A stretch of DNA of 64,000 nucleotides, taken from positions 124,001-188,000 of the forward strand of contig JBDTPN010000002.1 of the NCBI GenBank assembly GCA_039932715.1, read 5' to 3'. The position numbers and the translations under genes are program-made. The stretch comes from ZC4RG30 sp039932715. Lineage in GTDB: Bacteria > Pseudomonadota > Gammaproteobacteria > Steroidobacterales > Steroidobacteraceae. The notes beneath the pieces are model-generated. The model worked only from the letters and a program-made list of their open reading frames with translations. It searched no databases and was not told the origin of the DNA. Every line of letters starts with the position of its first letter. The stretch's first letter is position 1. Below, piece after piece: positions 10,595-20,674 of the stretch.

Positions 10595-11188
10595 ATGAAT
10601 ATCAAACGCAATACATTGACCATTGTCGCCGGCGTGCTGCTGGTGGCTTCGCTGCCGACAAGTGCACAGGTACTGGGGGGCGGTCTCACAGGTACAGCCA
10701 ATGGCATGCTGGGCGGAAGCTTTGGCGCTGCGGGTATGCAGGGCGCAGGAAGCGGTGCCGGCAATGCAGGGCTGGGAACCGCCGATTCATTCGGCATGCT
10801 GCACGATCGCGCTTCGCAGGCGGCCGGCCGTACACGCGATACTGCGGCAAGCAAGGCTGCGGACGCACATTCGCGCGTTGACACAGTTCGCGGCACCAGC
10901 GATGCCACCGCACAGGCTGCGCATTCGGCCACAGTGAATGGCGCGAAATCCGGCGAGCCTGCATCGCAGACTGGCGTCACGGGCGCGCAACCCGGCGACG
11001 ATTTGTTGCTGGGTGGCTCGGCCTCGGCACAGAAGCACGCCATGGGACACAACGCGTCGGCTCATGCTGCCACCGATTCTGCGACCACTGCCAATTCTTC
11101 TGGCCTGGGCAACAACTCGAACGGCCAGGCGGGCCTTGCAGTTACCAAGGACGAACCTGCGCCCGCGACAGATACTTCAGCACGATAA
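10595..11188 (+). CDS. secreted Gly/Ala/Ser-rich hypothetical protein
   Basis: Hypothetical exported protein of 197 aa. A signal peptide (MNIKRNTLTIVAGVLLVASLPTSAQ) precedes a low-complexity Gly/Ala/Ser/Thr-rich chain without cysteines, including GGG/GAG-type segments near the N-terminus and Asn/Ser-rich segments near the C-terminus. The ribosome site is good (GGGAGAGCTGAC then ATG). No family is recognised. It follows the subtilase gene on the same strand and ends in a strong intrinsic terminator, so it may be the last gene of the unit that begins at the sigma-factor divergent promoter. It is probably disordered; a surface or cell-wall role is only a guess. Confidence 0.7.
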   Translation: MNIKRNTLTIVAGVLLVASLPTSAQVLGGGLTGTANGMLGGSFGAAGMQGAGSGAGNAGLGTADSFGMLHDRASQAAGRTRDTAASKAADAHSRVDTVRGTSDATAQAAHSATVNGAKSGEPASQTGVTGAQPGDDLLLGGSASAQKHAMGHNASAHAATDSATTANSSGLGNNSNGQAGLAVTKDEPAPATDTSAR

Positions 11189-11195
11189 CCCACTC

Positions 11196-11232
11196 AGGTC
11201 GGGCGATATCGCCCGACCTCTTTTCGTTTTTT
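11196..11232 (+). terminator. intrinsic terminator after the Gly/Ala-rich secreted protein gene
   Basis: A perfect 24-nt palindrome (AGGTCGGGCGAT and its complement, 11196-11219) is followed by TTTTCGTTTTTT on the plus strand. It begins 7 nt after the stop codon. There is no T tract on the minus strand, so it is directional and does not serve the convergent pfp gene. Confidence 0.9.
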
Positions 11233-12521
11233 CAGATCTCGTAGTCCGTCTTCAACTTGCGGCGCACCGGTTTGCCCCTGATGCGGACATAGGTGGGAAG
11301 GCCCTTGGAATAGGGCGGGTAGTCCTCGCCGGTTATCAGTGGCGTGAGGTAGCGCCGACAGGCGGGGGTGATCCCGAAACCGTCCGCGGTGATGAAATCC
11401 CTGGGCACCTTTTTCTCCACATTCGCCACCTGGTCCAGGGGCACCGGCTTGATCACCCAGCGATAGGGATTGGAGGATTTGCGGATGATGGCCGGCATCA
11501 CCGCGTTCATGCCCTGCACGGCATATTCCACCGCTGCCTTGCCCACGGCGTAGGCCTGCTCCACGTCGGTCTTCGATGCGATGTGCCGCGCAGAACGCTG
11601 CAGGTAATCCGCCACCGCCCAGTGGAACTTGTAGCCAAGCCGCTCCTTGACGAGATTGGCGACCACCGGCCCCACGCCTCCCAGTTGTGCGTGGCCGAAC
11701 GCATCGCGCGTGCCGGCCTCGGCCAGGAATTTCCCGTCCGGGTATTTCGCGCCCTCGGAGACCACAATTACGCAGTAGCCGCGTTGCTCCACGGTGAGTT
11801 GCACGCGCGCGAGGAACGCAGCCTGATCGAAGGCAATCTCCGGGAACAGGATGATCTGTGGCGGATCGCCGGGTTTTTCACCGCCCAACCCGCCGGCCGC
11901 TGCTATCCACCCTGCATTGCGACCCATAACTTCGAGTACGAACACCTTGGTGGAAGTGCGCGCCATCGATGCCACATCCATAGCCGCCTCGCGCGTGGAG
12001 ACGGCCACGTATTTGGCCACCGAACCGAACCCCGGACAGCAATCCGTCAGCGGCAGGTCATTGTCGACGGTCTTGGGAACTCCGACGCAGGTGATTGCAT
12101 AACCCAGCGCCGAGCCTATCTGCGACACCTTGAGGGCGGTGTCCATGGAGTCGTTGCCACCGTTGTAGAAGAAATAACCGATGTCGTGGGCGCGAAACAC
12201 TTCGATCAGTCGCTCGTATTCCGCGCGGTTCTGCTCCAGGCCCTTGAGCTTGAAGCGCGCAGAGCCGAAAGCGCCCGACGGCGTGTAGCGCAGGCCCTTT
12301 ATCGTGGCCCGCGACTCCGCGCCCACATCGATGAGGTCTTCGGTCAGCGCGCCGACAATGCCGTCGCGCCCGGCATAGACCCTGGCTATATTGCGGGGGT
12401 ATCGGGCGGCGGCCTCTACCACCCCGGCTGCCGAGGCATTGATCACGGCGGTGACACCGCCGGACTGCGCGTAGAACGCATTTCGTGGGACGGGCGCGGA
12501 TTTGCGGGGCGACTTTTTCAT
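11232..12521 (-). CDS. pfp: pyrophosphate-dependent 6-phosphofructokinase
   Basis: Phosphofructokinase of 429 aa that uses PPi as phosphoryl donor, giving a reversible step between fructose-6-phosphate and fructose-1,6-bisphosphate. The donor-specificity residues are of the PPi type: GGNDS (121-125) with Asp where ATP enzymes have the second Gly of GGDGS, and PKTVDND (149-155) with Lys where ATP enzymes have Gly. The MGRNAGW substrate motif is also present. The gene is divergent from adk (84-nt gap) and convergent with the secreted-protein gene, whose terminator abuts its stop codon. With hppA nearby, it makes a PPi-based glycolytic economy plausible. Confidence 0.94.
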   Translation of the reverse strand: MKKSPRKSAPVPRNAFYAQSGGVTAVINASAAGVVEAAARYPRNIARVYAGRDGIVGALTEDLIDVGAESRATIKGLRYTPSGAFGSARFKLKGLEQNRAEYERLIEVFRAHDIGYFFYNGGNDSMDTALKVSQIGSALGYAITCVGVPKTVDNDLPLTDCCPGFGSVAKYVAVSTREAAMDVASMARTSTKVFVLEVMGRNAGWIAAAGGLGGEKPGDPPQIILFPEIAFDQAAFLARVQLTVEQRGYCVIVVSEGAKYPDGKFLAEAGTRDAFGHAQLGGVGPVVANLVKERLGYKFHWAVADYLQRSARHIASKTDVEQAYAVGKAAVEYAVQGMNAVMPAIIRKSSNPYRWVIKPVPLDQVANVEKKVPRDFITADGFGITPACRRYLTPLITGEDYPPYSKGLPTYVRIRGKPVRRKLKTDYEI

Positions 12522-12605
12522 GGGTGGCTTCCGGCAAGGCGAGGTTTGACCGGCCCTCAGCGTATCGGTACTGTGCCCCGACGTTCAACGAATAACATTG
12601 GTCTC

Positions 12606-13514
12606 ATGCATATCGTCCTATTGGGGGCTCCAGGCTCCGGCAAAGGCACGCAGTCGCAGCGCCTCGTGCAGCGGTTCGGCATCCCGCAGATCTCCACGGG
12701 GGATCTGCTGCGTTCCGCAGTCGCGCGCGGCACTCCGTTGGGCATCGCCGCGAAGGATGCCATGCAGGCGGGCAAACTGGTGGACGACGCCATCGTGCTG
12801 GGCATGATCCGCGAGCGGCTTGCCGATGCAGACACGGCCAATGGATTCATCCTCGACGGGTTTCCGCGCAACATCGCCCAGGCGCGTGCGCTGGATGGAA
12901 TGCTCACACAGCTGGGCAAGCCGCTGTCAGCGGTGGTGCAGCTGGATGTTCCTTATGCTGAGCTGACGCGGCGCATTGCCGGTCGGCGCAGCTGCCCGGT
13001 GTGCAAGTCTGTTTTCAATATCTATTCCATGCCGGTGGGCGCGCAGCTTCGCTGCACCAACTGCGCCGACCATCCGGTGTTGTTGCAGCGACCGGATGAC
13101 AATGAAGAGACCGTCGTCGAGCGGCTCAAGGTTTATGAATCGCAGACCCGCCCGCTGCTGGACTATTACGGCAAGCAGGGGTTGCTGCAATCCATCGACG
13201 CACAGGGCGATGTCGATGCGATCACCGCATTGCTGGTGCACGTGATTACGGCGCCACCGGTGCTTGGGCTGGTGGTGGCGCGCAAGGCCAGGAAGAAGGC
13301 CACGGCGAAGAAGCAGGTCAAAGCCAGGAAGAAGGCCAGGGCCGTGGCCAGGCCCAAGGTGAAGGCCAAGCTCAAGGCCAAGGTCAAGGTCAAGGTCAAG
13401 GTCAAGGTCGTAAAGCGCAAAGTGGCCAAGCGAGCCGTGGTCAAGCGCAAAGCGGTCAAACGCAAAGTGGTCAAACGTACGGCGCTGAAGCGCCGGGCTG
13501 CGCGCAAGCGCTAG
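12606..13514 (+). CDS. adk: adenylate kinase with zinc-type lid and histone-like basic tail
   Basis: Adenylate kinase, AMP + ATP to 2 ADP, but 302 aa instead of the usual 185-220. The core (1-217) has the P-loop GAPGSGKGT (7-15), the DGFPRN motif and a lid with four cysteines (C130, C133, C150, C153) spaced as in zinc-binding lids; many gammaproteobacterial enzymes lack these. Residues ~226-302 are a Lys/Ala/Val/Arg chain with KV dipeptide repeats, encoded partly by five tandem AAGGTC hexamers, resembling histone-H1-like nucleoid proteins. The frame is open far upstream, opposite pfp, but the core begins at this ATG. The 3' end overlaps the convergent rnd by 4 nt. Confidence 0.95.
   Translation: MHIVLLGAPGSGKGTQSQRLVQRFGIPQISTGDLLRSAVARGTPLGIAAKDAMQAGKLVDDAIVLGMIRERLADADTANGFILDGFPRNIAQARALDGMLTQLGKPLSAVVQLDVPYAELTRRIAGRRSCPVCKSVFNIYSMPVGAQLRCTNCADHPVLLQRPDDNEETVVERLKVYESQTRPLLDYYGKQGLLQSIDAQGDVDAITALLVHVITAPPVLGLVVARKARKKATAKKQVKARKKARAVARPKVKAKLKAKVKVKVKVKVVKRKVAKRAVVKRKAVKRKVVKRTALKRRAARKR
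13380..13409 (+). repeat. AAGGTC hexanucleotide tandem repeat (5 copies) in adk
   Basis: Five perfect tandem copies of AAGGTC encode Lys-Val dipeptides in the basic tail of adenylate kinase. Looser repeats of a 15-nt unit (VKRKV-like) follow up to about 13480. Copy-number change would alter tail length without shifting the frame. Confidence 0.9.
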
Positions 13515-14605
13515 ACGGCTGCGAGCAGGGCCTCTCCCAGCACCGCGCGTCGCCAGCCGCGCAACATGTCCACTTCCTGGTTGCCCCGCGCCAGCGATTC
13601 GAGTTCGCGACGCGTGCCCAGTATTTCCGGTGTGATCTCAAGGTCTGCGGCCTTTTGCTGCAGCACTGCGCCCAGGCGCTTCACGCGCGCCAGGTTCTCC
13701 GGGTCAGGCCGCGCGCGCGGTGCCGGCGGCGGCAGCCTCGCAGGCAGCTGCGCTTCATCGACGATGCGCAGCATCTCCGGGCCGCTGTGTTCGACGAAAC
13801 CGGCTGGCAGTTCGGTGGCGGTGACCATCGCAGCCAGATCGTTGGCGCTGCGCGGCGGTCGCAACACCATGGCACGCAATCCTGAATCATCGAGTATCCA
13901 GCTGCGCGGCCGGTCGCGTTCGGCGGCGCGTCGTTCACGCCACGCGGCAAGACGCTGCGCCAGGCGCGCGCGATCCGGATCCAGCTCGCCAATCCAGCGT
14001 AGCCGGTCCACTGCGGTCTCAGGATCCACGAAGAGTCGCGCGGGATTGGCCAGGTCACGCAATTCCTCATCGAGCCAGTCCAGGCGGCCCAGTGCACGCA
14101 GGCGTTTCACTAGCAGATCGCGCAAGGCAGCAAGATGCCGCACGTCGTCCACCGCGTAGCGCAGCTGTGCCGGGGTCAGTGGCCGACGTGACCAATCGGT
14201 GCGGGTCTCGGCCTTGTTGAGTTCGATGCCCAGCAGTCGACGCACCAGTTCGCTGTAACCGATCTGTGCCGGCATGCCCGTGAGTGCGGCGGCGACCTGC
14301 GTGTCGAACACCGGATCGATGCTGCCGAACACCGGCCACAGCACTTCAAGGTCCTGGCGCGCGGCATGCAGGATCTTGGGGATGGCCGCATTCGTAAGCA
14401 CGGTGCCCAGTGCTGCCAGCGAGGGTGCAGCAATGGGGTCGACCAGCGCAGCTTCGCCCGGAATGGCCACCTGCAGCAGGCATAGCTGTGGGCGGTAAGT
14501 GCGCTCGCGCAGGAATTCGGTATCGAGTGCGATATGTGGCGCCAGCGACAGTCGTTGGGCCAGCTCGGCAATAGCCGCATTGTCGGAGAGGAGGATATCG
14601 CTCAT
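13511..14605 (-). CDS. rnd: ribonuclease D
   Basis: 3'-5' exoribonuclease of the DEDD family, 364 aa, involved in tRNA and structured-RNA 3' maturation. The first exonuclease motif is seen at the N-terminus (ALDTEFLRE), then DTQVAAALTG and the YAVDDVRHL motif near residue 180; an HRDC-type helical domain fills the second half. The ATG at 14605 gives the standard N-terminus (MSDILL); an ATG 12 nt upstream is a minor alternative. Its start region overlaps no gene, and the next plus-strand gene begins 11 nt away, so the two promoters must overlap. Confidence 0.93.
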   Translation of the reverse strand: MSDILLSDNAAIAELAQRLSLAPHIALDTEFLRERTYRPQLCLLQVAIPGEAALVDPIAAPSLAALGTVLTNAAIPKILHAARQDLEVLWPVFGSIDPVFDTQVAAALTGMPAQIGYSELVRRLLGIELNKAETRTDWSRRPLTPAQLRYAVDDVRHLAALRDLLVKRLRALGRLDWLDEELRDLANPARLFVDPETAVDRLRWIGELDPDRARLAQRLAAWRERRAAERDRPRSWILDDSGLRAMVLRPPRSANDLAAMVTATELPAGFVEHSGPEMLRIVDEAQLPARLPPPAPRARPDPENLARVKRLGAVLQQKAADLEITPEILGTRRELESLARGNQEVDMLRGWRRAVLGEALLAAV

Positions 14606-14615
14606 GTAGAATGCC

Positions 14616-15190
14616 ATGCAGTCTACGCGCAAGAGAAAAGTTTTGAACCAGCCTGTGTCGGGAGTCGGTGCCACCCTCGGTTTGTTCGCCGACATCGCAC
14701 GTCTGCGACGTGGGCCGGAAGACCTGCCCGTCTCAACGACGTTGCTGCTGCTGACCGCCATCGCTTACGCAGCGCTGGATGCATTGCTGCTGTCGCTGGC
14801 GCCAGGTCTGCCGGGCAACCCGGTGTTGCTGATCGCCATCGACATCGGTGTCACCCTGGCGTGGTACGCGATGTTGCTGCGCATCGCCCGCAAGCCGGAA
14901 CGCTACCTGCAGACTGTGACTGCTGTGCTGGGGTTCCAGCTGGTGCTGGCGCCGGTACTAATTGCCAGCGGCTGGTTGTTCCTCAAATACCAGGCAGACA
15001 CGACCTGGCAGTTGCCGGTGGCAATGGTGCGCCTGGTCATCGAGGTGTGGGCACTGATAGTGCTGTCGCGCATATTGCGCTCGGCCACGGGCTGGCCTGC
15101 GTTTGGCTGCGTGGCACTTTCCATCGGCCAGGAGCTGGTCACCCTGCTGCTGGTGTCAGCCGCGGTTCCCGGCGCCGCGCCGGCCACCTG

Positions 15191-15191
<1 letters not shown>
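14616..15191 (+). CDS. small polytopic membrane protein of unknown function
   Basis: Hypothetical inner-membrane protein of 191 aa with about five hydrophobic segments (roughly 38-63, 68-90, 97-123, 132-155 and 160-182) and a basic N-terminus. No family is recognised with confidence. Its stop overlaps the mpl start (TGATG), so it is translationally coupled to mpl, hinting at a role in cell-wall or envelope work. A TTG at 14643 preceded by a purine-rich stretch is an alternative start. Confidence 0.65.
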
Positions 15192-16561
<1,370 letters not shown>

Positions 16562-17576
16562 ACCTCCGCCTCCACCCAGATCACTTCCGAGTCGATGTGA
16601 CCGTCCGGATGCAAAGTGAGCGTCCGGTAGGCAGGCGGCGCGTCGTCCACGGCGAAATCCTGCGACAGCGGTCGGAACTGCGAGCATGTGGAGGGCGTGG
16701 CCATTACGCGCAGGCCATCCACCATGACATCCAATGACTGGTGGACGTGACCGAACAGCACTGCGCGAACATTCGAGTGACGTTTGAGGGCGGCAAAAAA
16801 CGCATCGGCATTGGCGAGGCCAATGGTGTCAAGCCAGCGGCTGCGCATGGCCACCGGATGGTGGTGCAGGCACACCAGCACATGCCTGTCGGGCGCCTGC
16901 GCGAGTCCGTGTTCCAATTGCAGCAGTGTCGCGTCGCTAAGGGCGCCACCGGTTTCGCCAGCGATGGCGCTGTCCAAAAGCAGCACGCGCCAATTGCCGT
17001 GGTCGAACACCCCATCCAGCTGGAACGGTTTGCCCGTGAGCGCCGCGCGCATGGCCGGAACGTCATCATGATTGCCCGGCACGCACAGGATGGGCTTGTC
17101 CAGCGCGGCGAACTCGTGGCGGAAATGCGAGTATCCCCCCGGGTCGTCCTGCACCAGGTCGCCGGTGGCCAGCACGGCCTCGCAGGCGGCAATGTCCTGG
17201 GCGGCGGCAGCCAGGGTGGCGCGCAGGGCCGGCAGGGTAGGCACGCCGCGCAGCCGACCAGCCGGATCCCCGTACAGGTGCGTATCCGTGATTTGAACCA
17301 GGCTGAAAGCTGATTTAGTCAAAGTATTCAGTGAGTTGGATTTTGAGGTATTTCCTGACGACAGACTCTAATAGGCTGGCAAACATCCTTGGGTGACACT
17401 CATCAAGCTACCGTGCAGTCGCCGACGGCCTGTTGCAACAACCGTGAAGCCCATTCTGGTGTCAGTGCATTCTGTCCGCTCGTTGTCGCCGATTTGCGAT
17501 GCTGGGCGCTGCATTGGAAAATGCGCGGCTCTTTCCTTCCCATCCCCCAATCCGATACCCAAGGCGCCCCAAGATC

Positions 17577-19592
17577 TTGACCACTCCGACCCGACGAGAA
17601 CTCGCCAATGCCATCCGCGCGCTGTCCATGGATGCCGTTCAGAAGGCCAACTCCGGCCACCCCGGTGCGCCCATGGGCATGGCCGACATTGCCGAGGTGC
17701 TGTGGCGCGACTTCCTGACGCACAACCCGGCTGACCCCACCTGGTGGAATCGCGATCGCTTCGTGCTGTCCAACGGCCATGCATCGATGCTGCTGTATTC
17801 CCTGCTGTACTTGACCGGCTATCCGCTGGGCATCGACGAGATCCGCAATTTCCGTCAGTTCGGTTCGCGCACCGCTGGCCACCCGGAGCACGAACCGGCG
17901 CTGGGCATCGAGACCACCACCGGCCCGCTGGGGCAGGGCCTGGCCAACGGAGTGGGCATGGCACTTGCCGAAAAGATGCTGGCTGCGCATTTCAACCGGC
18001 CCGGACATGATGTGGTGGATCACCGCACCTGGGTATTCGTGGGCGACGGCTGCCTCATGGAAGGCATCTCGCATGAGGTGTGCTCGCTGGCGGGCACGCT
18101 CAAGCTGGGAAAGCTGATCGTATTCTTTGACGACAACGGCATCTCCATCGACGGCAACGTGCATGGGTGGTGCATGGATGACGCGCCGGCGCGATTCGAG
18201 GCGTACGGATGGCATGTGGTGCGTGGCGTGGATGGCCACGATTCCGGCGCCATCTCCGGCGCCATCAGCTCTGCTATGGAAGAATCCGAACGTCCGTCCC
18301 TGATCTGCTGCAAGACAGTGATCGGCTGGGGCTCGCCCAACAAGGCGGGCACCAAGGCCACGCACGGCGAGGCCCTGGGTGTTGAAGAAGTGGCGGCGAC
18401 GCGCCTGAAGCTGGGCTGGACCTCGCCACCGTTTGAAATACCCGCGCCGATTCGCGCTGCGTGGGATCAGCGCGAACGCGGCACGGCTGCGCAGCGCCTG
18501 TGGGCGCAGGGTTATTCCGCGTATGAACAGGCGCATCCGGACCTGGCCAAAGAGTTCGCGCGGCGCACGCGCGGAGAATTGCCGGTCGACTGGAGCAAGG
18601 CAACGCAACTGGCACTGGATGCGGCGCTGGCCGTCACTGCGCCGCAGGCCACACGGCAGTCTTCACAGGTGGCGCTCAACGCAATCGGGCCCTTGTTGGG
18701 CGAACTGGTGGGTGGCTCGGCTGACCTCACCGGTTCGAACAATACTTTCCGCAAGGATTCGAAGGTAATTACCTCCACAGATGCCAGCGGCAACTACATC
18801 GAATACGGCGTGCGCGAATTCGGCATGACCGCGATCATGAATGGCCTGTGCCTGCATGGCGGGTTCCAGCCCTATGGCGGCACATTCCTAACCTTCAGCG
18901 ACTACGCGCGCAACGCCGTGCGCATGGCGGCGCTGATGCACCAGGGTGTGGTGCTGGTGTATACGCACGACTCCATCGGGCTGGGCGAGGACGGTCCTAC
19001 GCACCAGTCCATCGAGCATGTATCCAGCCTGCGCCTGATTCCCAACCTCGCGCTGTGGCGTCCCTGCGATGCGCTGGAAAGCGCGGTGGCATGGGTGGTG
19101 GCCGTCGAGCGGCGCACCGGCCCCACGGCGCTGGTGCTGACACGCCAGGCCCTGCCGCAACAGGCGCGCACCCGTGAACAAGGGGTTAACATTGCACGCG
19201 GTGGCTATGTGCTCATCGAGTCGGCTGGCGCTCCCGAGGCAATCGTCATTGCCACCGGTTCCGAGGTGGGCATTTCCGCTGATGCGGTCAGGGCGATGAA
19301 TGATTCAGGGCGTCGTGTGCGGCTGGTCTCGATGCCCAGTACTGACCAGTTCGATCGCCAGGATCCGGCCTATCGCGAGTCCGTGTTGCCCAAAGCGGTG
19401 ACCAGTCGCGTGGCCATCGAGGCCGGAGCCACCGCGCTGTGGTGGAAGTATGTGGGTACCGCTGGGCGCGTGATTGGCATCGACAGGTTCGGCGCCTCGG
19501 GCAAGGCACCGGAGCTGTTCAAATATTTCGGCTTCACGGCCGATGCCGTGCGGCAGGCAGTGCTCGAATCAATCAATTCGTCGATTGGCTAA
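17577..19592 (+). CDS. tkt: transketolase
   Basis: Thiamine-diphosphate transketolase, 671 aa from the TTG start, exchanging two-carbon units in the pentose phosphate pathway. Landmarks: ANSGHPGAPMGMAD at the N-terminus, the ThDP-binding GDGCLMEGISHE, and the Pyr-domain HDSIGLGEDGPTHQ. The frame is open back to 17499, but the family N-terminus (TTPTRRELANAIRALSMDAV) begins right after the TTG at 17577. It heads the tkt-gap-pgk-pyk run with short spacers. The 254-nt region upstream contains no gene; I see no convincing promoter motif in it. Confidence 0.95.
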   Translation: MTTPTRRELANAIRALSMDAVQKANSGHPGAPMGMADIAEVLWRDFLTHNPADPTWWNRDRFVLSNGHASMLLYSLLYLTGYPLGIDEIRNFRQFGSRTAGHPEHEPALGIETTTGPLGQGLANGVGMALAEKMLAAHFNRPGHDVVDHRTWVFVGDGCLMEGISHEVCSLAGTLKLGKLIVFFDDNGISIDGNVHGWCMDDAPARFEAYGWHVVRGVDGHDSGAISGAISSAMEESERPSLICCKTVIGWGSPNKAGTKATHGEALGVEEVAATRLKLGWTSPPFEIPAPIRAAWDQRERGTAAQRLWAQGYSAYEQAHPDLAKEFARRTRGELPVDWSKATQLALDAALAVTAPQATRQSSQVALNAIGPLLGELVGGSADLTGSNNTFRKDSKVITSTDASGNYIEYGVREFGMTAIMNGLCLHGGFQPYGGTFLTFSDYARNAVRMAALMHQGVVLVYTHDSIGLGEDGPTHQSIEHVSSLRLIPNLALWRPCDALESAVAWVVAVERRTGPTALVLTRQALPQQARTREQGVNIARGGYVLIESAGAPEAIVIATGSEVGISADAVRAMNDSGRRVRLVSMPSTDQFDRQDPAYRESVLPKAVTSRVAIEAGATALWWKYVGTAGRVIGIDRFGASGKAPELFKYFGFTADAVRQAVLESINSSIG

Positions 19593-19608
19593 GGGAAGGA
19601 AGGACGTC

Positions 19609-20622
19609 ATGGCTATCAAGGTTGGCATCAATGGCTACGGCCGCATCGGCCGCAATATCCTGCGCGCGCTTTACGAAGCCAAGCGCACCGGCGAAATCCA
19701 GATCGTGGCCGTCAACGATCTTGGCAACGCGAACACCAATGCGCACCTGACGCGCTATGACACCGCGCACGGCAAGTTCCACGGCGAAGTGTCCGTCGAT
19801 GGCGATTCCATGGTCATCAACGGCGATCGCATCAAGGTACTGGCCGAACGCGATCCGTCGAAGCTGCCCTGGGGCGCACTGGGCGTCGACATGGTGTTCG
19901 AGAGCACCGGCATCTTCACCAGCAAGGCCAAGGCCGCGGCCCACATTGCAGGTGGTGCCAAGAAGGTGCTGATTTCCGCGCCGGGTGGCGCCGATGTCGA
20001 CGGCACCGTGGTCTATGGTGTCAACCACGACATCCTGACGTCGGCCATGACGGTGGTGTCCAACGCATCGTGTACCACCAACTGCCTGGCGCCGCTGGCC
20101 AAGGTCCTGCATGACAACATCGGTATTTCCAGCGGGCTGATGACGACGATTCATTCGTATACCAATGACCAGGTGCTGACCGACGTCTATCACGAGGACC
20201 TGCGTCGCGCCCGTTCGGCGACCATGTCGATGATTCCCACCAAGACCGGGGCTGCTGCAGCCGTGGGCCTGGTGCTGCCGCAACTCAAGGGCAAGCTCGA
20301 TGGATTCGCCATCCGCGTGCCTACCATCAACGTGTCGCTGGTCGACCTGACATTCACCCCGGCGCGGGCCACCACCATCGAGGAAATAAACACGCTGGTG
20401 AAAACCGCCGCCGCGGGGCCACTCAAGGGCGTGCTGGTTTACACCGAAGCACCGCTGGTGTCGGTGGACTACAACCATGATCCGGCCTCGTCCACCTATG
20501 ACGCCACGCTGACCAAGATCATCGACGGCAAGCTGGTCAAGGTCTGTGCCTGGTACGACAACGAGTGGGGATTCTCCAACCGCATGCTCGACACTGCGAT
20601 GGCCTGGAGCCGGGCCAAGTAG
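19609..20622 (+). CDS. gap: glyceraldehyde-3-phosphate dehydrogenase
   Basis: Phosphorylating GAPDH, 337 aa. The Rossmann motif GINGYGRIGR is at the N-terminus, N36-D37 indicate NAD use, the catalytic Cys155 is in SNASCTTNC, and the assisting His is in TTIHSYTNDQ. The start has a strong AAGGAAGGA ribosome site. It lies 16 nt after tkt and 52 nt before pgk, in a classical lower-glycolysis order. Confidence 0.97.
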   Translation: MAIKVGINGYGRIGRNILRALYEAKRTGEIQIVAVNDLGNANTNAHLTRYDTAHGKFHGEVSVDGDSMVINGDRIKVLAERDPSKLPWGALGVDMVFESTGIFTSKAKAAAHIAGGAKKVLISAPGGADVDGTVVYGVNHDILTSAMTVVSNASCTTNCLAPLAKVLHDNIGISSGLMTTIHSYTNDQVLTDVYHEDLRRARSATMSMIPTKTGAAAAVGLVLPQLKGKLDGFAIRVPTINVSLVDLTFTPARATTIEEINTLVKTAAAGPLKGVLVYTEAPLVSVDYNHDPASSTYDATLTKIIDGKLVKVCAWYDNEWGFSNRMLDTAMAWSRAK

Positions 20623-20674
20623 CCATGACAGTCCTGGAGATGGCCAAGCTGGAATACGTCTCGAAGTGCGCCAC

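Noticed and set aside
10938..12605. Long plus-strand open frame leading into adk
   Set aside because: It is opposite the well-supported pfp gene and has no protein-like composition; only the part from 12606 is adk.
13380..13480. Repeats in adk as a CRISPR or a phase-variable tract
   Set aside because: The unit is 6 nt and in frame, without spacers; it only encodes Lys-Val repeats.
17344..17375. Possible sigma-70 promoter upstream of tkt (TTGAGG ... TAATAG)
   Set aside because: The spacing is about 20 nt, too long, and the -35 is poor.
17403..18608. Minus-strand open frame of about 400 codons across tkt
   Set aside because: Antisense to transketolase, no recognisable domain, no ribosome site.
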